A stretch of DNA of 24,182 nucleotides, taken from the NCBI GenBank assembly GCA_035499215.1, contig DATJZH010000187.1, positions 1 through 24,182 of the forward strand. The letters run 5' to 3'. The notes under the pieces are model-generated. The model saw nothing but the letters and a program-made list of their open reading frames with translations, was not told the origin of the DNA and did not search any database. Below are positions 16,446 to 24,182 of the stretch, piece by piece; the first letter of the stretch is position 1, and each line of letters starts with the position of its first letter. The position numbers and the translations under genes were made by a program. This stretch comes from DATJZH01 sp035499215. GTDB taxonomy: Bacteria > Actinomycetota > Actinomycetes > Streptosporangiales > Streptosporangiaceae.

Positions 16446-18182
16446 ATGACCCGGGCCAACGACGAGGTCGCCGCCCTGCTGCAGGAGTACGCCGAGCTGA
16501 TCCAGATCACCGGCGGCGACATGTTCCGCGCGCGCAACTACGAGAAGGCGGCCAGGGCGGTGGCCGGCCACGCCGCTGACATCGCGCGGCTGAGCCCGGC
16601 TGAGCTGCGGCGGATACCGGGCGTCGGCAAGTCCATCGCCGACAAGATCAGCGAGTTCACCGCGACCGGTACGATCCTCGCGCTGGAGGAACGGCGGGCG
16701 GACATCCCGCCGGGGGTGAGGGAACTGACCAGGATCCCGGCACTCGGCCCGAAACGTGCGCTGCAGCTGCACTCCGAGCTCCAGATCAGCTCCGTCGCCG
16801 AGCTGGCCGAGGCCATCAACGCGGGCAAGCTGACGGCCCTCAAGGGCTTCGGGCCGAAGAGCGAGGAGAGACTGCTGCGGGGCATCGAGCTGATGCAAGG
16901 CGCAGGCCAGCGCGTGCTGCTCGACGTGGCTGACGGCATGGCAGCGCGCGTTGTCGCCGCCGTCAGCGCGGCTCCCGGCTGCCTGCGGTGCGCGCACGCA
17001 GGCTCACTGCGGCGTTTCCGGGAGACCGTCGCAGACGTGGACGTGCTGGCGGCAGCGCAGGACTCGGCTCCGCTGACGGCTGCGCTCACCGGGCTGCCGG
17101 GAGTGACGGATGTCATTGGCAGCGGCCGCACCAGGACGTCGGTCCGCGCCCACGGCGGGCTGCAGGTGGACCTGCGGGTCATCCCGCTGGACGCCTGGGG
17201 TGCGGCGCTCCAGTACTTCACCGGATCTCAGGCGCACAACGTGGCGGTCCGCGAGATCGCCGTCCGCAAGAAGCTCAAGCTCTCGGAATACGGCCTGTTC
17301 GACGCGGCCAGCGGCGAGCTGATCGTGTCCAGGACCGAGGAGGATGTCTACCGCCGGCTCGGCATGCCCTGGGTGCCGCCCACGCTGCGCGAGGACACCG
17401 GCGAGGTACAGGCGGCGCTGCGCGGCAACCTCCCGGTCCTGGTCACCGACGCTGATATCCGCGGCGACCTGCACACGCACACCGATCTCACCGACGGCGT
17501 GGCCTCGCTGGCGGACATGGTGGCGACAGCACGCGCTCGCGGCTACTCGTACTACGCCGTCACTGATCACGCGCCGAATCTGGTCATGCAGCGGATGACG
17601 GGCGAGAAGATGCTGGCCCAGCGCGAGCAGGTGCGCCGGCTGGACGAACGGCTGGCCGCTGACGGCAGGGCGCTGATGACCCTGCTGCACGGAACCGAGC
17701 TCAATATCGCGCCGGACGGGACGGTGGACTGGCCGGCTGACTTCCTCGCCGGCTTCGACATCTGCGTGGCGTCCGTGCACTCGCATTTCGACCAGTCCAG
17801 GCGGGACATGACCCGGCGGTTCAGCGCCGCCTGCGAGAACCCGCACGTGAACGTCATCGGCCATCCGACCGCCCGCAAGATCGGCCGGCGTCCGCCGGTA
17901 GACGTCGACTTCGCCGGGCTCTTCCGCGCCTGCGCGCGCACCGGCACCGCGCTGGAGATCAACTCCCATCCCGCCCGGCTGGACCTGCCATCGGATCACA
18001 TCAGGGCGGCCAGGGACGCCGGGGTGATGTTCGCGATCGACACCGATGCGCACTCGACCGTGCACCTGAATTACCTGCGCTACGGCGTCGGGACAGCGCA
18101 GCGCGGCTGGCTCGGGCCAGACAACGTGATCAACACCTGGCCGCTGCCGAAGCTGCGGGACTTCCTGCGCAAAGGCCGTTAG
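16446..18182 (+). CDS. polX: DNA polymerase X with PHP domain (polymerase / 3'-5' exonuclease)
   Basis: 578 residues, typical for bacterial family X polymerases acting in DNA gap repair. Order: helix-hairpin-helix region (RRIPGVGKSIADKI, 55-69, and RIPALGPKRALQL, 96-108), nucleotidyltransferase palm with HAGSLRRFRETVADVDVL (184-201; metal Asp197 and Asp199, third Asp242 in QVDLRV), thumb with YFTGSQAHNVAVR, then a C-terminal PHP domain: RGDLHTHTD (His343, His345), VTDHAP (His375), HGTELNI, VHSHFD, IGHPT, and DTDAHS. The metal-binding residues of both active sites appear complete, so the 3'-5' exonuclease and AP-site functions of the PHP domain are probably kept. It starts with ATG 16446 after a -10-like box and no ribosome site. 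A VIT1-family gene follows after 77 bases. Confidence 0.93.
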   Translation: MTRANDEVAALLQEYAELIQITGGDMFRARNYEKAARAVAGHAADIARLSPAELRRIPGVGKSIADKISEFTATGTILALEERRADIPPGVRELTRIPALGPKRALQLHSELQISSVAELAEAINAGKLTALKGFGPKSEERLLRGIELMQGAGQRVLLDVADGMAARVVAAVSAAPGCLRCAHAGSLRRFRETVADVDVLAAAQDSAPLTAALTGLPGVTDVIGSGRTRTSVRAHGGLQVDLRVIPLDAWGAALQYFTGSQAHNVAVREIAVRKKLKLSEYGLFDAASGELIVSRTEEDVYRRLGMPWVPPTLREDTGEVQAALRGNLPVLVTDADIRGDLHTHTDLTDGVASLADMVATARARGYSYYAVTDHAPNLVMQRMTGEKMLAQREQVRRLDERLAADGRALMTLLHGTELNIAPDGTVDWPADFLAGFDICVASVHSHFDQSRRDMTRRFSAACENPHVNVIGHPTARKIGRRPPVDVDFAGLFRACARTGTALEINSHPARLDLPSDHIRAARDAGVMFAIDTDAHSTVHLNYLRYGVGTAQRGWLGPDNVINTWPLPKLRDFLRKGR

Positions 18183-18259
18183 GCCGGCGCAATCGCCGGG
18201 ACGGGCTCAGCGGCCCTGCAGTGGCGGGGGCGGACCGCACCGGAGGATAATCCGGCCAC

Positions 18260-19009
18260 GTGGGCCAGGAGAAGAAGCGGGAACCTGCTGAGGCGGTGGG
18301 TGCGGCGGCGGCCGCGGCCGGGTGGTCGCACCGGCATCGCGACGTGTCCGGCGGCTGGCTGCGGCCTACCGTGTTCGGGGCGGTCGACGGGCTGGTGACC
18401 AACGCCTCGCTGATTGCCGGGCTCGGCGGCGGCGGGGTGGCGGCACACACCGTCGTGCTCAGCGGCGTCGCAGCGCTGGTGGCGGGGGCGTTCTCGATGG
18501 GCACCGGGGAGTACTTGTCGGTGACCAACCAGAACGAGCTGGTGGGCGCGGAGGTGGCCATCGAGCGCAGGATGCATGTCCGCTTCCCCGCGGCCGAGCA
18601 GGCCGAGCTGGCCGGCACGTTCCGCGGCTACGGAGCCGACCCGGAGACCGCGGCCAGGATGGCTGCCGCGGTGTCGCGGGATCCGGACACGGCGCTGCGC
18701 GTGCATACCCGCGAGGAACTCGGCGTCGACCCCTTTGAGCTGCCCTCCGCGTTGCTGGCGGGCTTCTCGTCGCTGGTGGCGTTCTCTCTCGGGGCGCTGG
18801 TGCCGCTGCTGCCCTATCTGGCCGGCCTGCCCGTGCTGGCCGCCGCCCTGGGCATCACGGCGGTGGCGCTCGTCGCCGGCGGGATGGTGGTGGGCCGGCT
18901 GACCGGCCGGCCGCTGCTGCGCTCGGGCCTGCGCCAGCTCGCTCTGGGGGCGCTCGCCGTCGGGGTCACGTTCGCCGTCGGCAAGCTGATCGGCGGCCAG
19001 CTCACCTAG
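18260..19009 (+). CDS. VIT1/CCC1 family transporter (iron/manganese)
   Basis: 249 residues. The family moves Fe2+ or Mn2+ out of the cytoplasm or into stores. The first 30 residues are polar and cytoplasmic, ending in the WSHRHRDVSGGWLRPTVFGAVDGLVTNASLIAG stretch that leads into membrane segment 1 (quoted here in part: RPTVFGAVDGLVTN). Segment 2 includes GAFSMGTGEYLSV. A soluble acidic/helical insert (about 95-150) holds the likely metal-binding Glu and His residues, ending HTREELGVDP. Three more membrane segments follow (about 155-245). Five segments is normal for the family. Start is GTG 18260; GGAGG is 13 bases upstream, too far for a normal site, and GATAAT (18246-18251) could be a -10 box. 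The 3' end overlaps the converging Pat gene by 8 bases. Confidence 0.85.
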   Translation: MGQEKKREPAEAVGAAAAAAGWSHRHRDVSGGWLRPTVFGAVDGLVTNASLIAGLGGGGVAAHTVVLSGVAALVAGAFSMGTGEYLSVTNQNELVGAEVAIERRMHVRFPAAEQAELAGTFRGYGADPETAARMAAAVSRDPDTALRVHTREELGVDPFELPSALLAGFSSLVAFSLGALVPLLPYLAGLPVLAAALGITAVALVAGGMVVGRLTGRPLLRSGLRQLALGALAVGVTFAVGKLIGGQLT

Positions 19010-21785
19010 CGCCGCCGCCCTGCCCAGTGCTGGCGGGCCAGACTCGCGGCCGCCGGCGCAGCGCCGGGAACAACGGGCCGGGACCGGGCGGGCGCGGAGC
19101 CAGCCGCGCCTTGCAGTCGACGACGAGAGCGCCGGCCGGGCTGACCAGGATGGGGTTGAGATCGAGCTCGACAAGCTCGGGGACTTCCTCGGCAACGTGC
19201 GCGATCCGCTCGAGCACCGCCGCCAGCGCCCGGCGGTCGACCTTCGGGGCGCCGCGGTAGCCGTCGAGCAGCGGCGCGGCTCGAAGCGACGCCACCATCG
19301 CGTCGGCTACGCCGGGCTCGAGCGGCGGGACGGCGAACCGGCGGTCACCAAGCAGGTCGGTCATGACCCCGCCGAGGCCGACCATCACGATCGGGCCGAA
19401 CTCGGGATCGGAGGCCAGCCCGATGATCGCCTCGACGCCCCACGGCGCCGTCGGCTGGATGACTGCCCCGCCCATCTGCGCGCCGAGCCGCGCCTCCATC
19501 GTCTCGTACGCCGCACGTACCGCCTCGCCGCTGTCCAGTCCCAGCACGACGCCGCCGGCGTCGGTCTTGTGCACGATATCGCCGGAGCGGGCTTTCAAGA
19601 CGACGGGAAACCCGACGGCCTGCGCCGCCGCCGCTGCCTCAGCCGCGCTCGCCGCGCCGCGAGTCGGCAGCACGGGTGCGCCGCACGCCTCCAGCAGGCG
19701 GGCCGCCTGGTCGAGCCCGAGCCAGCCGCCAGCGGCGCTGCTCGCGAGCTTCGAGGCGATGATCTCGCTGATCACGCGCTGGTCGGACGGCCGCTGCGGC
19801 TCCTCGACGGACAGCTGCGGGCGCGCCCGCCATTCGGCGTAGCGGCAGACGTGCCCGAGAGCCGCCGCCACCCGCTCCGGTGATGGAACCTCCGCGACAG
19901 CTGCCGCACCGCCCGAGCCGAGCGGGGTGCCCACCTCGACGGAACAGACGACGACCGGCTTGTCCGCGCGCTGCGCCACCCGGCCGACGGTGTCCCGCGC
20001 CTCCGCGGCCGAGATCGCCGGGGTCTCGATGACGACGACGATCACGGCGTCGATCGCATCCTCGCCGAGGACGATCTCGAGCGCGTTCGCAAGCATCGTC
20101 GCGGTGCCGTCGGCGGTGAGGTCGACAGGATTGGCAGCCGCTGCGGCGGGGACGAGGACCTCGCCGAGTGCCTGCTTGGCCGCCTCCCGCAGCTCCGGGA
20201 CGGTCAGCTCGCCGCCCTCGCACGCGTCGGCGGTGAGAATCAGCGGGCCGCCGGAGTTCCCGACGAGCGCGACGCGGCGCCCCGCCGGCAGCGGCGCGGC
20301 GAGCAGGATGGCCGAGACGTCGAGCAGCTCCTCGAGCCGGTCGACCTTGATGACGCCCGCGCTTTCCAGCAGGGCCGAGACGGTGACTTCCGGGGTCGCC
20401 GCGGCCGCCGTGTGCGAGCGGGCCCCGCGGGCGCCAGCTGAAGTCCGGCCCGCCTTCAGCGCCACGATGGGCTTCGCCGCACCGACTCGCCGGGCGATGC
20501 GGGCGAACTTGCGCGGGTTGCCGAGCGACTCGAGGTAGAGCGCGATCACTGAAGTGCGGTCGTCGTGCTCGAAGAAGCACAGCAGGTCGTTCGGGCTCAC
20601 GTCGAGCTTGTTCCCGACCGAAACGAAAGCTGACAGGCCGAGGCCAGCGGCGCGGGTCTCCTCGCCCAGCACGACCCCGACCGCCCCGGACTGCGAGACG
20701 AGGGCAAGGCGACCGGGCAGCGGATCAAGCGCGGCGAAGGTGGCGTTCATCCGGATCTTCGGGTCGGTGTTCACCACACCGAGGCAGTTCGGGCCGACGA
20801 TGCGCATCCCGCTGCGGCGGGCGACGCTCAGCAGTTCAGTCTCGACCGCTGCGCCGGAGCGGCCTGTCTCCCCGAAGCCCGCGGTAATGATGGTAACGGC
20901 GCGCACGCCAGTCGCGGCGGCCTCGTCGATCACGCCAGGGACCGCCGGTGCGGGAACGGCGACGACCGCGAGGTCGACCGGCTCGGGAATCGACAACAGG
21001 GCCGAGAATGCCGGCACGCCGCAGACTGCCCGCGCGCCAGGATTGACGGGATAGACGGTTCCCGCGAAGTCGCCGACAAGGAGGGACCGGACGACCTCGT
21101 GACCGACGTTCCCCGGATGGCGTCCCGCTCCGACGACTGCGATGGAGCGCGGCTGCAGGATCGCCGCGATGCTGGCGACCTCCGCTGTCGCCTCCCGCTG
21201 ATCGCACGAGGCACGGTACTGCGGCGTCGGTCGCAGGTCGATCTCGACCCGTGCCGTCGCCGCGCCGTTGTGCCTGGCGCAGTGCAGGCCCGTCGCCCCG
21301 AACATGGCCAGCATGGCCAGGTTCTGCGCCATGACCTCGGCGAGGAAGCGCATGATCCCCCTCGTCCGCGCGTACTCCGCCAGGCTCTCGAACAGCAAGG
21401 TGGCGACGCCGTGGTGCTGGTAGGCGTCGGTGACGATGAAGCTGGCCTCCGCGGCCGGTCCTGTCGTCTCGAGGCGGTCGTAGCTCGCCAGCCCGACCAG
21501 CCGGTCTGACACGACCGCGACGAAGGTCATCCGGGCGTCGTAATCCACCTCGCTGAAGCGCGCTGCCGCCGCGAGGCTGAGTGTCGGATGGTCCAGAAGC
21601 ACATGGCGGTGCAGCGTGTCCGGCGACACGGCAGCGTGCAGGCCGACCAGGGCCGGCGCGTCAGCCGGCTGGATCGGGCGGACCACGACAGCCTCGCCGT
21701 TCATCAGCAGCCCGTCGAACTCCCACTCCCACGGGTATCCGGCCGGTGCCGCCGCGCGCTGTTCTTCGGCATCCACGGTAGACAT
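19002..21785 (-). CDS. Pat-type protein acetyltransferase: GNAT fused to NDP-forming acyl-CoA synthetase
   Basis: 927 residues. Order: N-terminal GNAT acetyltransferase domain (about 30-180; acetyl-CoA site VTDAYQHHGVATLL, 118-131), CoA-binding Rossmann domain (about 203-300, SIAVVGAGRHPGNVG), succinyl-CoA-ligase-like domain (about 330-490; GPNCLGV, ALVSQSGAVG), and C-terminal ATP-grasp domain (about 690-905; VLKARSGDIVHKTDAGGVVLGL and ELDLNPILV). GNAT-first fusions are known actinobacterial lysine acetyltransferases that inactivate AMP-forming acyl-CoA synthetases. His458 (ARSHTA) sits where the synthetase alpha subunit carries its phosphorylated His, so the synthetase half may still be active, unlike some Pat proteins. 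ATG 21785 has GGAGGAG 6 bases upstream. Alternatively a working acyl-CoA synthetase with a regulatory GNAT. Confidence 0.9.
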   Translation of the reverse strand: MSTVDAEEQRAAAPAGYPWEWEFDGLLMNGEAVVVRPIQPADAPALVGLHAAVSPDTLHRHVLLDHPTLSLAAAARFSEVDYDARMTFVAVVSDRLVGLASYDRLETTGPAAEASFIVTDAYQHHGVATLLFESLAEYARTRGIMRFLAEVMAQNLAMLAMFGATGLHCARHNGAATARVEIDLRPTPQYRASCDQREATAEVASIAAILQPRSIAVVGAGRHPGNVGHEVVRSLLVGDFAGTVYPVNPGARAVCGVPAFSALLSIPEPVDLAVVAVPAPAVPGVIDEAAATGVRAVTIITAGFGETGRSGAAVETELLSVARRSGMRIVGPNCLGVVNTDPKIRMNATFAALDPLPGRLALVSQSGAVGVVLGEETRAAGLGLSAFVSVGNKLDVSPNDLLCFFEHDDRTSVIALYLESLGNPRKFARIARRVGAAKPIVALKAGRTSAGARGARSHTAAAATPEVTVSALLESAGVIKVDRLEELLDVSAILLAAPLPAGRRVALVGNSGGPLILTADACEGGELTVPELREAAKQALGEVLVPAAAAANPVDLTADGTATMLANALEIVLGEDAIDAVIVVVIETPAISAAEARDTVGRVAQRADKPVVVCSVEVGTPLGSGGAAAVAEVPSPERVAAALGHVCRYAEWRARPQLSVEEPQRPSDQRVISEIIASKLASSAAGGWLGLDQAARLLEACGAPVLPTRGAASAAEAAAAAQAVGFPVVLKARSGDIVHKTDAGGVVLGLDSGEAVRAAYETMEARLGAQMGGAVIQPTAPWGVEAIIGLASDPEFGPIVMVGLGGVMTDLLGDRRFAVPPLEPGVADAMVASLRAAPLLDGYRGAPKVDRRALAAVLERIAHVAEEVPELVELDLNPILVSPAGALVVDCKARLAPRPPGPGPLFPALRRRPRVWPASTGQGGGAR

Positions 21786-21933
21786 GGTTATCTCCTCCGG
21801 TACGGAATGGTCGCCGCGCCGGCCCGAAATCGCCAGGGCCGGAGGTCCCGCGACACCGTCCGGTCAAGGCGGCGGGCGCGCGGCAGAACGCCGGCGGCCG
21901 CGCCCAGCCCGGCGCCAGCTGCCCGGCGCTGCG

Positions 21934-22713
21934 TCACGGCAGCGCATTGAGCAGCCCGCGGACCGGCTTGCGCCTGCCGGTGTAGAACGGGGTTTCCGCC
22001 CGGGTATGCAGCCGGGCCCGGGCGCCCCGCAGGTGCCGCATCAGGTCCACGATCCGGTACAGCTCGTCCGCCTCGAACGCGAGCATCCACTCGTAGTCGT
22101 TCAGCGCGAAGCAGGAGACCGTGTTGGCGCGCACGTCCGGGTACTCCCGGGCCATCATGCCGTGCTCAGCCAGCATGGCCCGGCGCTCGCCGTCAGCCAG
22201 CAGATACCACTCGTATGACCGCACGAATGGGTAGACGCAAACGTAGGACCCGGGCTCCTCGCCAGCCAGGAACGCGGGAACGTGGCTCTTGTTGAACTCA
22301 GCCGGCCGGTGCAGTGCCAGCACCGACCACACCGGCTCGCTGACCCGGCCCAGGCCGGTGCGGCGGAATCGCGCGTACATCTCCTGCAGGTCATCGGGCG
22401 AGGGCGCGATCCACCAGAACATGTAGTCTGCATCGGCCCGCAGCCCCTGCACGTCGTAGCAGCCGCGAGTGACGACGCCCTTCCCGGCCGCCTGCTCCAG
22501 CAGATCGTCGACCTCTGCCGCGAAACGATCACGGCCCTGGCCTGCGGTGCCGGCCCAGCCTTCGTCGCGCGCCGCGCTGTCGCGCAGCCGGAAGACTGAC
22601 CACATGGTGTAGCGGATCAGCTCGTTCAGGTCCCGTGCCCTGGGGCGCTCGCCGGGCTCGGCGGCCTGGTCGGCGGCGTCTGGGGATAGCTGCCCGTCCA
22701 TGTCATCGGCCAT
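21934..22713 (-). CDS. hemQ: Coproheme decarboxylase HemQ (hydrogen peroxide-dependent heme synthase)
   Basis: 259 residues of the chlorite-dismutase-like fold. HemQ removes two carboxyl groups from Fe-coproporphyrin III to give heme b, the last step of the coproporphyrin-dependent pathway. Seen here: YTMWSVF at the N-terminal core, the radical-forming Tyr161 in VYPFVRSYEWY, proximal heme ligand His184 in LAEHGMMAREYPDV, and the conserved NDYEWMLAFE and RAETPFYTG. The first 28 residues are acidic and non-conserved. ATG 22713 has GGGAGG 8 bases upstream, lying within the end of hemG; an ATG at 22731 would add 6 residues. The hemG stop is 4 bases before this start, so translation is probably coupled. 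The gap of 148 bases to the Pat gene suggests a separate unit there. Confidence 0.92.
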   Translation of the reverse strand: MADDMDGQLSPDAADQAAEPGERPRARDLNELIRYTMWSVFRLRDSAARDEGWAGTAGQGRDRFAAEVDDLLEQAAGKGVVTRGCYDVQGLRADADYMFWWIAPSPDDLQEMYARFRRTGLGRVSEPVWSVLALHRPAEFNKSHVPAFLAGEEPGSYVCVYPFVRSYEWYLLADGERRAMLAEHGMMAREYPDVRANTVSCFALNDYEWMLAFEADELYRIVDLMRHLRGARARLHTRAETPFYTGRRKPVRGLLNALP

Positions 22714-22717
22714 ACCC

Positions 22718-24182
22718 TCATCCTCCCGCATGCCCCCGAATCCCTGCGGCGCGGATGCCGCACTCCCTGCTGCTGCCCGCGGTCCCGCTGGCGCCGGTCT
22801 CAAGGTGGGCGAGGACCTGGCTGGCCGCCAGCCTGGCCGTCGCGATGCAGGCCGGGATGCCGATGCCGTCGTAGGCGGCCCCGCAGACGGCGAGGCCAGG
22901 CTGGGCAGCGACGCCGGCCCGGATCCTGGCGACCCGGTCCAGGTGACCGACGTTGTACTGGGGCAGGCTGCCACCCCAGCGCGTCACCCGGGCGGCGATG
23001 GGCTGGCCGCGCACGCCAGTGGCGGCCGTCAGCTCCCCGGCTGCCAGGTCCGCCAGTTCCCCGTCGTCGCGCTGCAGCACTGCCTCCTCGCCGATGCGGC
23101 CGACCGAGGAACGCACCAGCTGCAGCGCGTCACCAGCCGGCGAGCGATTGGCCTCGCGCAGCAGATGCGGCCACTTGACGGTGCTGAACGTCACCGCCTT
23201 GACGGCTCGGCCGTCCACAGCGGGCACCAGGTAACCGCTGCCGGCCGGGAGCTCGGGGAACGCCGCCGCGGGGTAGGCCAGGGTCACCACCGCTATGCTC
23301 GCGTAGGGGATCCCGGCGAGCGCCGTCGCGGCGGCAGCCGCGGCCGGGACCTCGGCCAGCAGCCGCCCGGCTGGCCTGGCGGGCAGCGCCAGGATGACCG
23401 CGTCGGCCCCGAGCTGCTCCGGGGCGCGGGCCGGGCCGATGGTCAGCCGCCAGCCGCCGGGCGTTCTGGCCAGCCCGCGGACCATCGCGTTGGTCCGGAC
23501 CTTCGCTGCCGAGGCGGCCGCCAGAACCGGCGGCAGCTTGCCGAGGCCGCCGGCGAGCGTGGTGAACACCGGTGGCGGACGCGACACGGAGCCCGGTTCG
23601 TCCTCCGTCCTGTCGCCGCCGGCCGGATCGCCGCCGGCCGGCGCGGGCGGGGCCGGTATCAGGGCGGCCGCCGCAGCCGACAGGGCCGCATGCCGCCGGG
23701 ACTCGGCGGCCAGGCCGGGCAAGGTGGCCTCGAAGGAAAGCTCATCGGACCGGCCAGCGTAGACACCGCCGAGCAGCGGATCCACCAGCCGGTCGACGAG
23801 CTCCTGGCCGAACCGCGCACCCACGTAGCTGGTCACGCAGACATCACCCTCGCGGTCCGTTGCGGGCAGCCGCAGATCTTGCCTGGCCCTGGCCGCGCCC
23901 GCCGCCGACAGGATGCCGCTTCGGGTCAGCTCGCCGAGGTCGGCCGGCACGCCCATCAGCTGGCGCCTGGGCAGCGATCGGAGCTGGCCTCGTGTCCAGA
24001 TGCTCGCCGCGGTCGTGCCCGGCTCGACCAGCTGCCCGCACAGGCCCACGTCGCCGATCAGGCTTACTCCCTCCGGCCGGCGCGCGAGCAGCGCCTCGGC
24101 GCCCTCGTCGACCGGAATCCCGGCCACCTCGGACACCGCGAGCTTGCCGCCAAGCCGTGGCGAGCCCTCCAGCACGGTGACC
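22718..24182 (-). CDS. hemG: Protoporphyrinogen/coproporphyrinogen oxidase (N-terminus outside window)
   Basis: At least 487 residues seen; the frame is still open at the window end. FAD enzyme (HemY/CgoX type) that oxidises coproporphyrinogen III to coproporphyrin III in actinobacteria. The visible start TVLEGSPRLGGKL is the second half of the N-terminal dinucleotide-binding fold, so roughly 20-30 residues including the GxGxxG are beyond the edge; the GTG at 24175 is internal. Family motifs: IPVDEGAEALLAR, DPLLGGVYAGRSDELSFEATLPGL, and the C-terminal FAD-contact region with AVCGAAYDGIGIPACIATARLAA. A Pro/Gly/Asp-rich insert near residues 185-205 looks like a variable linker. It ends 4 bases before hemQ, matching the actinobacterial hemG-hemQ order; a ferrochelatase gene may lie upstream, outside the window. 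Confidence 0.92.
   Translation of the reverse strand, partial: VTVLEGSPRLGGKLAVSEVAGIPVDEGAEALLARRPEGVSLIGDVGLCGQLVEPGTTAASIWTRGQLRSLPRRQLMGVPADLGELTRSGILSAAGAARARQDLRLPATDREGDVCVTSYVGARFGQELVDRLVDPLLGGVYAGRSDELSFEATLPGLAAESRRHAALSAAAAALIPAPPAPAGGDPAGGDRTEDEPGSVSRPPPVFTTLAGGLGKLPPVLAAASAAKVRTNAMVRGLARTPGGWRLTIGPARAPEQLGADAVILALPARPAGRLLAEVPAAAAAATALAGIPYASIAVVTLAYPAAAFPELPAGSGYLVPAVDGRAVKAVTFSTVKWPHLLREANRSPAGDALQLVRSSVGRIGEEAVLQRDDGELADLAAGELTAATGVRGQPIAARVTRWGGSLPQYNVGHLDRVARIRAGVAAQPGLAVCGAAYDGIGIPACIATARLAASQVLAHLETGASGTAGSSRECGIRAAGIRGHAGG

Noticed and set aside
15058..16449. A 463-codon plus-strand frame opposite the flavoprotein gene
   Set aside because: No recognisable domain and low-complexity Arg/Gly/Ala/Gln content; the minus strand holds a complete FMN oxidase with all catalytic residues.

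Overview
The window is chromosomal DNA from a high-GC actinomycete. Evidence for this is the strong G/C bias at third codon positions, a mycothiol-type DinB-fold gene, an F420-type luciferase-like oxidoreductase, an actinobacterial valine--tRNA ligase, a hemG-hemQ pair of the coproporphyrin-dependent heme pathway, and several genes whose ATG sits 6-7 bases after a TANNNT-like -10 box (leaderless transcripts). I cannot name the genus. There is no rRNA, tRNA, CRISPR array, insertion sequence or prophage. Both ends cut a gene: a D-amino-acid oxidase on the left and hemG on the right.

Left part (1-9.3 kb): a 5'-truncated D-amino-acid oxidase faces a mycothiol-dependent-isomerase-family gene. That gene diverges from an F420-type oxidoreductase across a 181-bp region holding a repeated operator-like motif. 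Then comes a long minus-strand series: two tandem paralogous membrane-anchored esterase-fold proteins (the upstream one has lost its catalytic His), a PAP2 phosphatase, a class-II-like sirtuin, a MhuD-like heme-degrading monooxygenase and a PaaZ-type aldehyde dehydrogenase without its hydratase half.

Middle (9.3-15 kb): an AT-richer 0.45-kb stretch with a doubtful small ORF leads to a promoter, a 32-codon ORF joined by an ATGA overlap to a TreT-like trehalose-forming glycosyltransferase, a PRC-barrel-like protein, valS and msrB. valS is broken by a single extra base just before its HIGH-motif region, at tandem GTA valine codons, and carries an 18-bp in-frame tandem duplication. The msrB promoter/start segment is itself duplicated in tandem.

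Right part (15-24.2 kb): a lactate-2-monooxygenase-like flavoprotein diverges from PolX. A VIT1/CCC1-family transporter follows and overlaps tail-to-tail with a 927-residue GNAT/NDP-forming acyl-CoA synthetase fusion (Pat-type protein acetyltransferase). hemG and hemQ then form a coupled pair.

Themes: heme synthesis (hemG, hemQ) and heme breakdown (MhuD-like) lie in one window, as do a candidate lysine acetylation writer (Pat) and eraser (sirtuin). MsrB and the VIT1-family transporter fit redox and metal homeostasis. Apart from hemG-hemQ these are not adjacent, so functional links are inference. I did not find a clearly new multi-gene system. The points most worth checking are the valS frameshift, the pseudoenzyme-like esterase paralogue, the coupled small ORF before the glycosyltransferase, and the duplicated msrB promoter.
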